From Terracoccus luteus (lineage in GTDB: Bacteria; Actinomycetota; Actinomycetes; Actinomycetales; Dermatophilaceae): 64,000 bases of DNA. A program made the translations under genes and the position numbers. This document shows, piece after piece, positions 27,239 to 36,201 of the stretch; position 1 is the first letter of the stretch; every line of letters begins with the position of its first letter. The stretch is from positions 2,356,001 to 2,420,000 of the forward strand of contig NZ_RBXT01000001.1 in the NCBI RefSeq assembly GCF_003635045.1. The letters are read 5' to 3'. Under the pieces are notes generated by a model, which made no database searches, had not been told where the DNA came from, and worked only from the letters and a program-made list of their open reading frames with translations.

Positions 27239-28909
27239 TCAGTGACGGTCGTCGCCGCCCTGCGCATCGCCGCGTGGGAGCGCAAGGTCGATGACGACCG
27301 CGCCGGGCAGGGCTGCGAGCTCGGCCCCGTCGAGCAGCAGCTTGGCCCCTCGGGTTCCGGCACCGACGACGACCGGCCCCGCTGAGGCCACGGCCCGGTC
27401 GACGAGCACCGGCCACCCCTCCGGCAGCCCGACCGGCGTGATGCCACCGCGCTGCATTCCCGTCAGCGACTCCACCGTGCCCTGGTCGGCGAACGAGATC
27501 TTGCGGACGCCGAGGTGGCGACGCACCGCCTTGTTGACGTCGGCCCGGTCCGTGGCGAGCACCATGACCGCCGCCCGGGTGACCTCCTCGCCGCGGCGCC
27601 CCTCCACGACGACGCAGTTCGCGGACGCCTCGGGCGCCACCGCGTAGGCCTCGCAGAACGCGGCGGTGTCGGCGAGCGTCGCGTCGATCTGCGCCGCCCG
27701 CGCCCCCGGCACGAGCGACAGGGCCGCAGCCACGGGCGGGGCCAGCCACGCCGTGCGCTCCCCCGCCGGCTGCCAGTCGAGTGTCCCCTCCGCGCTCGGC
27801 ACGGTGCCACCGCCCCCGGATGCCGGTCGGCCTGCCGCCGTGCGGGCGTCACGGGCGGCGACCAGCTCGTCGCGCCACGCCGCCACCACGGCGGCCGCCG
27901 GAACTTCACGGGCACCCGCCAGACCCGTCCCGGCCCAGGGGGCCACCCCGTCGGGGTCGTCGACCGCGGCCGCGGCGCGCCGCAGCGGGACCGTGAGGTG
28001 GTGCACCTCCGGGTAGGCGGTCGGGGCCCCGTCGTCGTACCGACGGACGAACTCGTTCTCGACCGAGCGGGCGGGCCGGCCCGAGAACGCCCGCGTCACC
28101 CTCGTCACGCCGCCTGCGCGCACGGCGCGGCGGTGGGCCAGCGACGTGCCCGCCTCGGGGGTGAGCAGCAGTGCGGTGCCGACCCCGACGGCATCCGCCC
28201 CGGCCGTGATGGCCCGGGCCGCCGTCGCGGCGTCACCGAGACCGCCCGCGGCGACGATCGGGACGTCGGTCAGGGCCCGCACCCGGGCCACGAGCTCGTC
28301 CAGCGGCAGGTCACCGGGGACGGCGTCCTCGTGCAGCGTCCCGCGATGGCCGCCCGCACCCGGCCCCTGCACCCACAACGTGTCGGCGCCGGCCTCGAGC
28401 GCCGCCCGGGCCTCGTCGGGGTCGGTCACCGTCACCATCGTCACCGCGCCCGCCCGACGCAGCTCGCCGAGCACCGCAGCGCCGGGCAGCCCGAAGGTGA
28501 ACGACACGAGCGGGACCCGCTCGCGCACGACGAGGTCGAGCTTGCGCTCCCAGTCATCGTCGCCGGCGACCGGGCGCTCGGGCAGCTCGACCCCGCGACG
28601 TCCGGCCTCCGGCAGCAGCCGCTCCCGGTAGGCCCGCACGGCCTCGACGCGGGCGCGCACGTGCTCGGGCGTCGCCGGGGGCCGGGCGGTGTTCGCCCCG
28701 GCCGGCACGAAGAGGTTGACGCCGAATCGGGTCGTGCCGTCGTCCCACACGCCGGCGATGTCCCGGGCCAGCCCCTCGCACGAGAGGTAGCCGCCCGCGA
28801 GCAGGCCCAGCCCGCCGGCGGCGGCGACCGCCGTGACGAGGTCGGGGGTGGACGGCCCCCCGGCCATGGGGGCGGCGACGAACGGCACCTCGAGCTCGGC
28901 GATGACCAT
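27239..28909 (-). CDS. Nitronate monooxygenase fused to YbaK-type aminoacyl-tRNA deacylase
   Basis: A 556-residue single frame. Residues 1-345 are an FMN-dependent nitronate monooxygenase/2-nitropropane dioxygenase-like barrel: FVAAPMAGGPSTPDLVTAVAAAGGLG, WVQGPGAGGHRG with the catalytic-type His, and VPIVAAGGLGDAATAARAITAGADAVGVGT. After a Gly/Ala/Ser linker, residues about 385-550 are a complete YbaK/ProX-like editing domain: FCEAYAVAPEASANCVVVEGRRG, RADVNKAVRRHLGVRKISFA and TGMQRGGITPVGLPEGWPVLVD. Standalone YbaK proteins start near TLDWQP, present here at about 382. TACGGT five nt before ATG 28909 suggests a leaderless mRNA. The fusion is unusual in my experience. Confidence 0.88.
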   Translation of the reverse strand: MVIAELEVPFVAAPMAGGPSTPDLVTAVAAAGGLGLLAGGYLSCEGLARDIAGVWDDGTTRFGVNLFVPAGANTARPPATPEHVRARVEAVRAYRERLLPEAGRRGVELPERPVAGDDDWERKLDLVVRERVPLVSFTFGLPGAAVLGELRRAGAVTMVTVTDPDEARAALEAGADTLWVQGPGAGGHRGTLHEDAVPGDLPLDELVARVRALTDVPIVAAGGLGDAATAARAITAGADAVGVGTALLLTPEAGTSLAHRRAVRAGGVTRVTRAFSGRPARSVENEFVRRYDDGAPTAYPEVHHLTVPLRRAAAAVDDPDGVAPWAGTGLAGAREVPAAAVVAAWRDELVAARDARTAAGRPASGGGGTVPSAEGTLDWQPAGERTAWLAPPVAAALSLVPGARAAQIDATLADTAAFCEAYAVAPEASANCVVVEGRRGEEVTRAAVMVLATDRADVNKAVRRHLGVRKISFADQGTVESLTGMQRGGITPVGLPEGWPVLVDRAVASAGPVVVGAGTRGAKLLLDGAELAALPGAVVIDLALPRGDAQGGDDRH

Positions 28910-28969
28910 GATCGACCGTATCGCGCGCCGCGCCCGCCCCGGCAGGTCAACGGGTGAGTGCCCTCCGGG

Positions 28970-30652
28970 TCAGCGGCGGCGCACCACCCGGGACTCGTCC
29001 CACACCGGCTCGTCGCTCTCGTACACCCGGCCGTCGCTGCCGAAGACGAGGAAGCGGTCGAAGCCGCGCGCGAACCAGCGGTCGTGGGTGACGGCGACGA
29101 CGGTGCCGTCGAAGCGCTCGAGCCCCTCCTCGAGCGCCTCGGCCGACTGCAGGTCGAGGTTGTCGGTGGGCTCGTCGAGCAGCAGCATCGTCGCCCCGGA
29201 CAGCTCGAGCAGCAGGATCTGGAAGCGCGCCTGCTGCCCGCCCGACAGCGACTCGAAGCGCTGCTCCCCCGACCGGGCCAGCTCGTAGCGGTCGAGCGCC
29301 CGGGCCGCCTCCTCGCGGGGCTTGCCGGCCCGGTGCTCGTCGCCCCGGTGCAGGACCTCGAGCAGCGTGCGCCCGAGCAGCGTCGGGTGCTCGTGCGTCT
29401 GGGCGAACCAGCCGGGGCGCACGCGCGAGCCGAGGCGCACGACCCCGGTGTGCTCGACCGGCGTCGGCGCGACGTCGCCCACCGGCCGGTGCTCCGGCTC
29501 GGGGTCGCTGCCCCCGGCGGCGAGCAGCCGCAGGAAGTGCGACTTGCCCGAGCCGTTGCTGCCGAGCACCGCGACGCGCTCGCCGTACCAGACCTCGAGG
29601 TCGAACGGCTTCATCAGCCCGGTCAGCTCGAGACCGGTGGCGACGACGGCGCGCTTGGCCGTGCGGCCGCCGGCGAGGCGCATCCGCACCTTCTGGGTCT
29701 GCGGCGTCTCCTCCGGCGGCCCGGCCTGCTCGAACTTGGCCAGCCGCGTCTGCGCCGCTTGGTAGCGCGAGGCGAGGCCGTCGTTGTAGGCCGCCTTGGT
29801 CTTGTACATGAGCACGAGGGCCTTGAGCTTGGCGTGCTCCTCGTCCCAGCGGCGACGCAGCTCCTCGAGCCGGCTCATCCGGTCCTCGCGGGCCTGCGCG
29901 TACGTCGCGAACCGCCCCGGGTGAACCCAGAGACCGGCGCCCGCGGCACCCGGCTCGAGCGTCGCCACGCGGGTCGCGACGCGGTCGAGCAGCTCGCGGT
30001 CGTGGCTGATGAACAGCACGGTCTTGGGGCTCGCGACGAGCGCCTCCTCGAGCCAGCGCTTGGCGGGCACGTCGAGGTAGTTGTCGGGCTCGTCGAGCAG
30101 CAGCACCTCCTCGGGCCCGCGCAGCAGCGCCTCGAGCACGAGCCGCTTCTGCTCGCCGCCCGAGAGCATCGTCACCTTGCGCCACTGCGCCCGCTCGTAC
30201 GGCACGCCGAGCGCCGCCGTCGTCACCTTGTCCCAGAGGGTCTCCTGCTCGTAGCCGCCGGCCTCGCCCCACTCGACGAGCGCGGTGGCGTACGCCATCT
30301 GGTCGGCCTCGCTGTCGCGCTCCATCATGAGCAGCTCGGTCCGGTCGACCTCGGTCGCCGCCCGGCGCAGCCGCTCGGGCGCCACCGACACGAGCAGGTC
30401 GCGCACCGTCGACTCGTCGCGCACCTGCCCGACGAACTGGCGCATGACGCCAAGGCCCCCCGACCGGGTGACAGCGCCCTCGTGCGCGGCGAGATCACCC
30501 GAGACGATGCGGGTCAGCGTCGTCTTGCCCGCCCCGTTGGGGCCGACGAGGGCGACCTTCGCGCCCTCGCCCACCCGCAGCGAGACGCCGCCCAGCAGCG
30601 GCCTGCCGTCGGGCAGGGTGAAGGAGACGGAGTTGACGTCGACGTGGCCCAC
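28970..30652 (-). CDS. ABC-F family ATPase
   Basis: 560 residues with two ATP-binding cassettes and no membrane segments, as in ABC-F translation or antibiotic-resistance factors. Walker A GPNGAGKTT (about 37-45) with signature LSGGEQKRLVLE, and Walker A GSNGSGKSH (about 330) with LSGGQQARFQILL. The linker between them (about 225-300) is Arg/Glu-rich. The Walker B Glu is kept in LLLDEPDNYLD and LLLDEPTDNLD. The second P-loop has Ser-His instead of Thr-Thr/Ser-Thr, and the linker is longer than in EttA. The role (ribosome rescue or drug protection) is unknown. The GTG start at 30652 lacks a clear ribosome-binding site. Confidence 0.9.
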   Translation of the reverse strand: MGHVDVNSVSFTLPDGRPLLGGVSLRVGEGAKVALVGPNGAGKTTLTRIVSGDLAAHEGAVTRSGGLGVMRQFVGQVRDESTVRDLLVSVAPERLRRAATEVDRTELLMMERDSEADQMAYATALVEWGEAGGYEQETLWDKVTTAALGVPYERAQWRKVTMLSGGEQKRLVLEALLRGPEEVLLLDEPDNYLDVPAKRWLEEALVASPKTVLFISHDRELLDRVATRVATLEPGAAGAGLWVHPGRFATYAQAREDRMSRLEELRRRWDEEHAKLKALVLMYKTKAAYNDGLASRYQAAQTRLAKFEQAGPPEETPQTQKVRMRLAGGRTAKRAVVATGLELTGLMKPFDLEVWYGERVAVLGSNGSGKSHFLRLLAAGGSDPEPEHRPVGDVAPTPVEHTGVVRLGSRVRPGWFAQTHEHPTLLGRTLLEVLHRGDEHRAGKPREEAARALDRYELARSGEQRFESLSGGQQARFQILLLELSGATMLLLDEPTDNLDLQSAEALEEGLERFDGTVVAVTHDRWFARGFDRFLVFGSDGRVYESDEPVWDESRVVRRR

Positions 30653-30693
30653 GGGGTCAAGCCTGTCGGATGCCGGTCGGCGGCGTCACGTCG

Positions 30694-31377
30694 TTATCCG
30701 GCGGTCCAGCGCCACGAGGCGACGATGCGCCCGAGCTGGGCCAGGGCGTTGGCCCCGTCCTGCTGGCTGCTGCTCAGGGTGAGCAGGTAGACCTTCCCCT
30801 CGCGGGCCATGGCGTACGAGCGGGCGAGAATCTTGACGCCCTGCTGCTCGTAGGTCGTCTGGAACCCCTTGGCTGTGACCCCCGACACCTGCACGTCGGG
30901 GGCGTCGGAGACCTTGCGGCCGGCCTGACCCATCTGGGTGCGGCCCTTCTCCAGCTCCTGCGCGACGACCGTCGCGTCGCCGGGGGTGACGATGACGACG
31001 AGGTTGTTGCCGAAGCCGGCCACCTTCGACGACGAGAGCAGCACGAGGTCGATGCCCTGCACGCTGTCGGCCTGGTCGGTGGCCACGCCCCAGCCGGTGG
31101 GCGCGGTGACGGTGTACGTCCCCGACCGCCCGGCGACCGGGCCCGACGAGGTCGTCGAGGTCGGCGACGACGCCGACGTCGAGCTCGCCGAGGTCGGCGC
31201 GGTGGCCGACGACGAGGCCGCGCCACTCGTGGAGCCGCCGCTCGGGGCGCCCGTCGTCGTCGAGGTCGTGGGGGCGGCGTCCGGGGCGGTGGTGTCGCCA
31301 CCGTCCGTGCTGCACCCGGCCAGCACGAGCAGCGCCGTGAGCAGGGTGACCGAGAGCAGCCGGGCCGGTCGCGTCAT
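30694..31377 (-). CDS. Secreted lipoprotein of unknown function
   Basis: 227 residues. Signal peptide MTRPARLLSVTLLTALLVLA, lipobox LAGC (Cys22), then a 60-residue Thr/Ser/Ala-rich linker that probably spans the cell wall. The compact domain (about 85-227) begins GTYTVTAPTGWGVATDQADS and ends GRIVASWRW, a layout like PsbP/LpqN-type small actinobacterial domains. Its ATG overlaps the truA stop (ATGA), so translation is coupled to truA. I cannot name a function. Confidence 0.8.
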   Translation of the reverse strand: MTRPARLLSVTLLTALLVLAGCSTDGGDTTAPDAAPTTSTTTGAPSGGSTSGAASSSATAPTSASSTSASSPTSTTSSGPVAGRSGTYTVTAPTGWGVATDQADSVQGIDLVLLSSSKVAGFGNNLVVIVTPGDATVVAQELEKGRTQMGQAGRKVSDAPDVQVSGVTAKGFQTTYEQQGVKILARSYAMAREGKVYLLTLSSSQQDGANALAQLGRIVASWRWTAG

Positions 31378-32303
31378 GCGCCCGAGTCAACCACAGGGCC
31401 GGAGGTGTCCCGTCCGGTGACCTCGTCGGCCCGGCGCCGGTTCATCGTGCGGCCGGCCTGCGCCGTGAGCGCGGCGTCGGCCGGGTAGCTGACCTCCTCG
31501 AGGCTGAGGCCGTGCGCCGGCATGACGACGCCGGGCCCGCGCTCCCCGCGGACCTGCACCGCGGCGGGCCAGGCGACGTCGTGCGCCCCCTCGCCCACCC
31601 GCACGACGGCCCCGACGAGCGAGCGCACCATCGAGTGGCAGAAGGCGTCGGCGCGCACGGTGCCGAGCAGCACGCCGTCGTCGTCGCGGCGCCACGAGTA
31701 CTCGAGCAGCGTGCGGATTGTGCTCGCCCCCTCCCGCCGCTTGCAGAACGCGGCGAAGTCGCGCAGCCCGGTCAACGGTGCGCTCGCCGCGTCCATGGCC
31801 TCGACGTCGAGGGGCCGGCGCCACCACACGGTGTCGCGGCGGCGCAGCGGGTCGCGCGTCGCGCCGGGTGGCGCCAGCCGGTAGAGGTAGCGCCGCTGCG
31901 TCGCCCCGAAGCGCGCGTCGAACCCGGCCGGTGCCCGCGTGACCCGACGCACGACGACGTCGGGCGGCAGGATGCCGGTGAGCCGGGTCGCGAGGGCGGC
32001 TTCGGGCGCGCGGTCGCTGCGACCCGGCATCCGGGCCAGCTCGTCGTCGGTGACGTCGACGTGCGCGACCTGGCCCCGGGCGTGCACCCCCGCGTCGGTG
32101 CGGCCCGCCACGGTCATGTGCACCCCGCCCTCACGGCGCAGCACCGTGGCCAGGGCCGAGGTCAGCTCGCCGCACACGGTGCGCAGCGTCGGCTGCGGCG
32201 CCCAGCCGGCGAAGTCGGTGCCGTCGTAGGAGAGGTCGAGGCGCAGCCGCACGAGCGCCGGCTCGGTCACCCCGGGGGCGGGTTCGGGGGTCTGCTCGTC
32301 CAC
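31374..32303 (-). CDS. truA: tRNA pseudouridine(38-40) synthase
   Basis: 309 residues. LRLDLSYDGTDFAGWAPQPTLRTVCGELTSAL, then AGRTDAGVHARGQVAHVD with the catalytic Asp (about residue 76), and FCKRREGASTIRTL later. It modifies U38-U40 in the anticodon stem. The longer N-terminus (about 20 extra residues) and C-terminus are normal for actinobacteria. truA usually follows rplQ directly; here an oppositely oriented AMIN-like gene and a strong terminator come between. Confidence 0.95.
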   Translation of the reverse strand: MDEQTPEPAPGVTEPALVRLRLDLSYDGTDFAGWAPQPTLRTVCGELTSALATVLRREGGVHMTVAGRTDAGVHARGQVAHVDVTDDELARMPGRSDRAPEAALATRLTGILPPDVVVRRVTRAPAGFDARFGATQRRYLYRLAPPGATRDPLRRRDTVWWRRPLDVEAMDAASAPLTGLRDFAAFCKRREGASTIRTLLEYSWRRDDDGVLLGTVRADAFCHSMVRSLVGAVVRVGEGAHDVAWPAAVQVRGERGPGVVMPAHGLSLEEVSYPADAALTAQAGRTMNRRRADEVTGRDTSGPVVDSGA

Positions 32304-32411
32304 CGCGCCATTGTGCCCGGCGCCAGGTCAACCACGACGGCCGCGGTGCGCGTCTACAGGGCACGACCCCGGCAACGGGGCTGGGGCCGTCGCCGATAGG
32401 GGGTACCCACC

Positions 32412-33050
32412 ATGTCCGACACCACCGCCCACACCCGGGCCGCAACCCGCGGTCGCCGCGCGGGACGGAGCCGTCGTACGGCCGTCGTCGCGAGCCTGGC
32501 GCTGCTCGCACCACTCGTCCCCGCGCTCGCGGGGACGGGGTCATCCGTCGCCTCACAGGCGGCCACGACGAGCGCGGCCGCGGCCTCGACCGCCGGCCAG
32601 CGCGCGCCGTACTGCGGGCTCGTCTGGGGGTCCGACCCGGAGCGGACCGGCCCGGGCCTGATGTGGACCGGCCGCGTCTCCGGTCTGCGCGCCGGCCAGC
32701 ACCCCTGCTGGGACCGGCTCGTCGTCGACGTCGCGCCGGGCGCCGGGGCGCTCGGCTACGACGTCCGCTACGTCGACCAGGTCGTCGGCCCCAGCGGGCT
32801 GCCCGTCGCCGTCTCCGGCGGCGCCCGGCTGCAGGTCACCGTGAACGCCCCCGCCACGAGCGCGGTGCCGGCGTCGACGCTGACGTGGTCGGGGTGGCGC
32901 ACCTTCCGGCAGGCCCGCTTCGTCTCGAGCTTCGAGGGCTACACCGACATCGGTCTCGGGGTCCGGGCCCGACTGCCGATGCGCGCCTTCGTGCTCACCG
33001 ACGCCGACGGAGGGCGCCGGCTCGTCATCGACGTCGCGCACGCCTGGTGA
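32412..33050 (+). CDS. Secreted AMIN-like domain protein
   Basis: 212 residues. A long Arg-rich n-region, then a hydrophobic core AVVASLALLAPLVPALAG, give a Sec or Tat-like signal peptide (no strict twin-Arg motif). The mature part has YCGLVWGS ... AGQHPCWDRLVVDV, a Cys pair likely to form a disulfide, and ends in AFVLTDADGGRRLVIDVAHAW, the AMIN-like beta domain found in actinobacterial secreted proteins. AMIN-type domains can bind cell-wall polymers; the role here is unknown. It is the only plus-strand gene between truA and rplQ. Confidence 0.8.
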   Translation: MSDTTAHTRAATRGRRAGRSRRTAVVASLALLAPLVPALAGTGSSVASQAATTSAAAASTAGQRAPYCGLVWGSDPERTGPGLMWTGRVSGLRAGQHPCWDRLVVDVAPGAGALGYDVRYVDQVVGPSGLPVAVSGGARLQVTVNAPATSAVPASTLTWSGWRTFRQARFVSSFEGYTDIGLGVRARLPMRAFVLTDADGGRRLVIDVAHAW

Positions 33051-33058
33051 CGGACACG

Positions 33059-33096
33059 CGAGAGGCCCCGCACCGGTGCCGGTGCGGGGCCTCTCG
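33059..33096. terminator. Bidirectional terminator between AMIN-like gene and rplQ
   Basis: An 18-bp perfect inverted repeat, cgagaggccccgcaccgg / ccggtgcggggcctctcg, with 2 nt at the centre. It lies 9 nt after the plus-strand stop and 18 nt after the rplQ stop on the other strand. Confidence 0.85.
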
Positions 33097-33113
33097 TCGG
33101 GGTGCGGCTGCGG

Positions 33114-33848
33114 TCAGCTGCCGGCCTTGGTGAAGCCGGCGGCCTCGGCGGCGGCGGCGTCCTTGAACCAGAACTCCGCGACGGTCTGCCCGTAGTACCG
33201 GCCGTCGGGCTCGTGGTACTTGCCCGAGTCGGCGTTGCCCTTGACGGTGTAGCCCTCGGGGGCCGAGCCGTCCTCGTTCGGCAGCGCGGCGCCCTCGGGC
33301 AGCGCGGTGTCGGACGCGGTGTCGGTCGAGGCGTCGGTCGACTCGGTGCCCTGGGCGGCGGTCGTCTCGTCGGCCTTCTCGGCGTCCTCGGCGGCCTTCG
33401 TGTCGGCGGCGGCGGCCTTGGCCTCCTCCTGCTTGGCCGCACGGCGGGTGGCGCCCTCGGCCTCCTTGACGGTCGCCTTCTTGGCCGACAGCGGCTCGCG
33501 GACGAGCTCGATGACGACCATGGGGGCGCGGTCACCCTTGCGGGCGCCGATCTTGGTGATGCGGGTGTAGCCGCCCTCGCGAGCCGCCATGTCGGGGGCG
33601 ATCTCGGCGAAGAGGCGGTGCACGACGCCCTTGTCACGCACGACGGTCAGGACCCGACGGCGGGCGTGCAGGTCACCGCGCTTCGCGAAGGTGATGAGGC
33701 GCTCGGCGAGCGGGCGCAGGCGCTTGGCCTTGGCCTCGGTCGTCGTGATGCTGTCGTGCTCGAACAGCGACGTCGCGAGGTTGGCCAGGATCAGCCGCTC
33801 GTGCGCGGGGCCGCCACCGACGCGGGGACCCTTGGTGGGGGTGGGCAT
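33114..33848 (-). CDS. rplQ: 50S ribosomal protein L17 with long C-terminal extension
   Basis: 244 residues against about 120 in E. coli. L17 proper is residues 1-118 ([32 protein letters not shown] ... VVIELV). A Glu/Ala/Thr-rich linker (about 125-195) follows. The last 45 residues form a separate motif: [22 protein letters not shown], then [18 protein letters not shown]. This KGN-S-YH-P-YY-T-E-WF-AE-AGF pattern resembles the small sunset-type domain of other actinobacterial proteins (from memory). It is the last gene of the alpha operon, followed by a strong terminator. Confidence 0.95.
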   Translation of the reverse strand: MPTPTKGPRVGGGPAHERLILANLATSLFEHDSITTTEAKAKRLRPLAERLITFAKRGDLHARRRVLTVVRDKGVVHRLFAEIAPDMAAREGGYTRITKIGARKGDRAPMVVIELVREPLSAKKATVKEAEGATRRAAKQEEAKAAAADTKAAEDAEKADETTAAQGTESTDASTDTASDTALPEGAALPNEDGSAPEGYTVKGNADSGKYHEPDGRYYGQTVAEFWFKDAAAAEAAGFTKAGS

Positions 33849-33926
33849 TCTTTGTCTCCTAGAAAGTCCGACCAGGCCGGCTCGAGGGGGCCGTCACGGC
33901 ATCCTCGATGGCTCGGTCACGGGTGG

Positions 33927-34949
33927 TCAGAGCTGCTCGTCCTCGGCGAAGGACTCGTCGTCGTCGTAGTCGTCGCCGTAGCCGTCGACGAGCGCCGACG
34001 GGTCGAACCCGGGGGGGCTGTCCTTGAGCGCGAGACCCATGTCGACGAGCTTGGCCTTGACCTCGTCGATCGACTTCGCACCGAAGTTGCGGATGTCGAG
34101 CAGGTCGGCCTCGCTGCGACCGACGAGCTCACCCACGGTGTGGATGCCCTCGCGCTTGAGGCAGTTGTACGACCGCACCGTGAGGTCGAGGTCCTCGATC
34201 GGCAGGGCGAGGTCGGCGGCGAGCGCGGCGTCCGTCGGCGACGGGCCCATGTCGATGCCCTCTGCCTCGACGTTGAGCTCACGGGCCAGGCCGAAGAGCT
34301 CGACGAGGGTCTTGCCGGCCGACGCCATGGCGTCGCGCGGGGTCATCGAGTTCTTCGTCTCGACGTCGACGATGAGCTTGTCGAAGTCGGTGCGCTGCTC
34401 GACACGGGTGGCCTCGACCTTGTAGGTCACGGTCAGCACGGGGCTGTAGATGGAGTCGACCGGGATGCGGCCGATCTCCTGGTCGCCCGACTTGTTCTGC
34501 TGCGCCGAGACGTAGCCACGGCCACGCTCGACGGTCAGCTCCATCTCGAGCTTGCCCTTCTCGTTGAGCGTCGCGATGTGCAGGTCGGGGTTGTGCACCT
34601 CGACACCCGCGGGCGGGGTGATGTCGGCGGCCGTGACGGCGCCGGGGCCCTGCTTGCGCAGGTACATCACGACCGGCTCGTCGTGCTCCGAGGAGACGAC
34701 GAGGGTCTTGATGTTGAGGATCATCTCGGTGACGTCCTCCTTGACCCCGGGCACGGTGGAGAACTCGTGGAGCACGCCGTCGATGCGGATCGAGGTGACC
34801 GCGGCACCCGGGATGCTCGAGAGCAGGGTGCGGCGCAGGGAGTTGCCGAGCGTGTAGCCGAAGCCGGGCTCGAGGGGCTCGATGGCGAAGCGGCTGCGGT
34901 TCGGGGCCACGACCTCTTCGGAGAGCACGGGACGCTGTGCGATGAGCAC
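33927..34949 (-). CDS. rpoA: RNA polymerase alpha subunit
   Basis: 340 residues. The N-terminal assembly domain ([33 protein letters not shown]) is followed by a linker and the C-terminal domain with helix-hairpin-helix [23 protein letters not shown], which contacts promoter DNA and activators. An acidic tail closes it. [12 protein letters not shown] sets the ATG. It lies between rpsD and rplQ. A hairpin immediately after rpsD, within the 157-bp gap, implies attenuation or RNA processing before rpoA. Confidence 0.98.
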   Translation of the reverse strand: MLIAQRPVLSEEVVAPNRSRFAIEPLEPGFGYTLGNSLRRTLLSSIPGAAVTSIRIDGVLHEFSTVPGVKEDVTEMILNIKTLVVSSEHDEPVVMYLRKQGPGAVTAADITPPAGVEVHNPDLHIATLNEKGKLEMELTVERGRGYVSAQQNKSGDQEIGRIPVDSIYSPVLTVTYKVEATRVEQRTDFDKLIVDVETKNSMTPRDAMASAGKTLVELFGLARELNVEAEGIDMGPSPTDAALAADLALPIEDLDLTVRSYNCLKREGIHTVGELVGRSEADLLDIRNFGAKSIDEVKAKLVDMGLALKDSPPGFDPSALVDGYGDDYDDDESFAEDEQL

Positions 34950-35063
34950 TGTTCATTTCCTTCCCACGGGCGACCGCCATATGACGCCTCGTGTGACTGC
35001 CCGGTCTCGCTCCGGGCGGGCGGGGTCGGCTCTGTCCGCGACCTCGCCCCGGACGCGACGGCA

Positions 35064-35097
35064 CCGGATGCCGGGGAGCGGGCTCCCCGGCATCCGG
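35064..35097 (-). terminator. Repeated-type hairpin between rpsD and rpoA
   Basis: ccggatgccggggag and ctccccggcatccgg (35064-35078, 35083-35097), tetraloop cggg on the plus strand. It starts 10 nt after the rpsD stop. The hairpin after rpsG (62241-62272) has the same loop and nearly the same stem with one compensated pair. It contains an inverted pair of the abundant GGATGCC word. Confidence 0.7.
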
Positions 35098-35106
35098 GCC
35101 GGTGCG

Positions 35107-35715
35107 TCAGTTCTTCGAGTAGAGCTCGACGATGAGCTGCTCGGTGAGCTGGCTGTCGATCTGCCCACGCACCGGGAGCTGGTGGATGAGGATCTGCAGC
35201 GAGCCGGGGACGACCTGCATCCACGCGGGGACCGGGCGCTCGCCGTACGTCTGGCGGGCCAGCTCGATCGGGAAGCTCTCGGCGGACTGCTTGCGCACCG
35301 TGACGATGTCGTACTGCTCGACGCGGTAGCTCGGGACGTCGACGCGCACGCCGTTGACCTCGAAGTGACCGTGCGAGACGAGCTGACGGGCGTGACGACG
35401 CGTGCGGGCCAGGCCGGCACGGTAGACCACGTTGTCGAGGCGCGACTCGAGGATCTGGAGGAGGTTCTCACCGGTCTTGCCGGGGCGCTTCGCCGCTTCC
35501 TTGTAGTAGCGGACGAACTGCTTCTCCATGACGCCGTACGAGAAGCGGGCACGCTGCTTCTCCTGCAGCTGGGACAGGTACTCCTTCTCCTGGATCCGGC
35601 GACGGCCGTGCTGGCCGGGCGGGAACGGGCGGAGCTCGAAGTTCTTGTCGCCGCCGACGAGGTCCATCTTCAGGCGGCGGGACTTCTTGGTGATCGGGCC
35701 GGTGTAACGAGCCAT
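35107..35715 (-). CDS. rpsD: 30S ribosomal protein S4 (zinc-free form)
   Basis: 202 residues. MARYTGPITKKSRRLKMDLVGGDKNFELRPFPPGQHG is an N-terminus without the Cys cluster of zinc-binding S4, so this is the C-minus form. The S4 RNA-binding domain (LDNVVYRAGLARTRRHARQLVSHGHFEVNG) and the terminal LIVELYSKN are standard. S4 nucleates 30S assembly and, in some bacteria, represses this operon. It is 34 bp downstream of rpsK. Confidence 0.97.
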   Translation of the reverse strand: MARYTGPITKKSRRLKMDLVGGDKNFELRPFPPGQHGRRRIQEKEYLSQLQEKQRARFSYGVMEKQFVRYYKEAAKRPGKTGENLLQILESRLDNVVYRAGLARTRRHARQLVSHGHFEVNGVRVDVPSYRVEQYDIVTVRKQSAESFPIELARQTYGERPVPAWMQVVPGSLQILIHQLPVRGQIDSQLTEQLIVELYSKN

Positions 35716-35749
35716 GATTCGGGTTTCTCTTCCTGGTCTCTGGGCCGGA

Positions 35750-36145
35750 TCAGACGCGGCGGCGCTTGGGCGGGCGGACGCCGTTGTGCGGCGTGGGCGT
35801 GACGTCGCTGATCGCGCCGACCTCGAGGCCGGTGGCGGTGAGCGAGCGGATCGCCGTCTCACGGCCCGAGCCCGGGCCCTTGACGAAGACGTCGACCTTG
35901 CGCATGCCGTGCTCCATGGCACGGCGGGCGGCGGCCTCGGCCGCCATCTGCGCGGCGAACGGCGTCGACTTGCGCGAGCCCTTGAAGCCGACCTGGCCGG
36001 CGGAGGCCCAGGCGATCACGGCCCCGTTGGGGTCGGTGATCGAGATGATCGTGTTGTTAAACGTGCTCTTGATGTGAGCGTGCCCGTGGGCGACGTTCTT
36101 CTTCTCCTTGCGACGGACCTTCGTCGCGCGAGCCTTGGGAGGCAT
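35750..36145 (-). CDS. rpsK: 30S ribosomal protein S11
   Basis: 131 residues, platform protein lining the mRNA exit. [36 protein letters not shown] is the family core, and the tail [16 protein letters not shown] is complete. Operon order rpsM-rpsK-rpsD-rpoA with short gaps (56 and 34 bp). Confidence 0.97.
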   Translation of the reverse strand: MPPKARATKVRRKEKKNVAHGHAHIKSTFNNTIISITDPNGAVIAWASAGQVGFKGSRKSTPFAAQMAAEAAARRAMEHGMRKVDVFVKGPGSGRETAIRSLTATGLEVGAISDVTPTPHNGVRPPKRRRV

Positions 36146-36201
36146 GTTTCTCCTACGTCAGAACGAGATGTCGGTGGTGGCCGGCCGCGGTGCGGTCCGG
36201 C

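Noticed and set aside
27740-27800. Internal GTG near the NMO/YbaK junction as a separate ybaK start
   Set aside because: The frame is continuous with no stop after the NMO part and no clear Shine-Dalgarno sequence, so a fusion is the simpler reading; the alternative is kept as a check in the finding.
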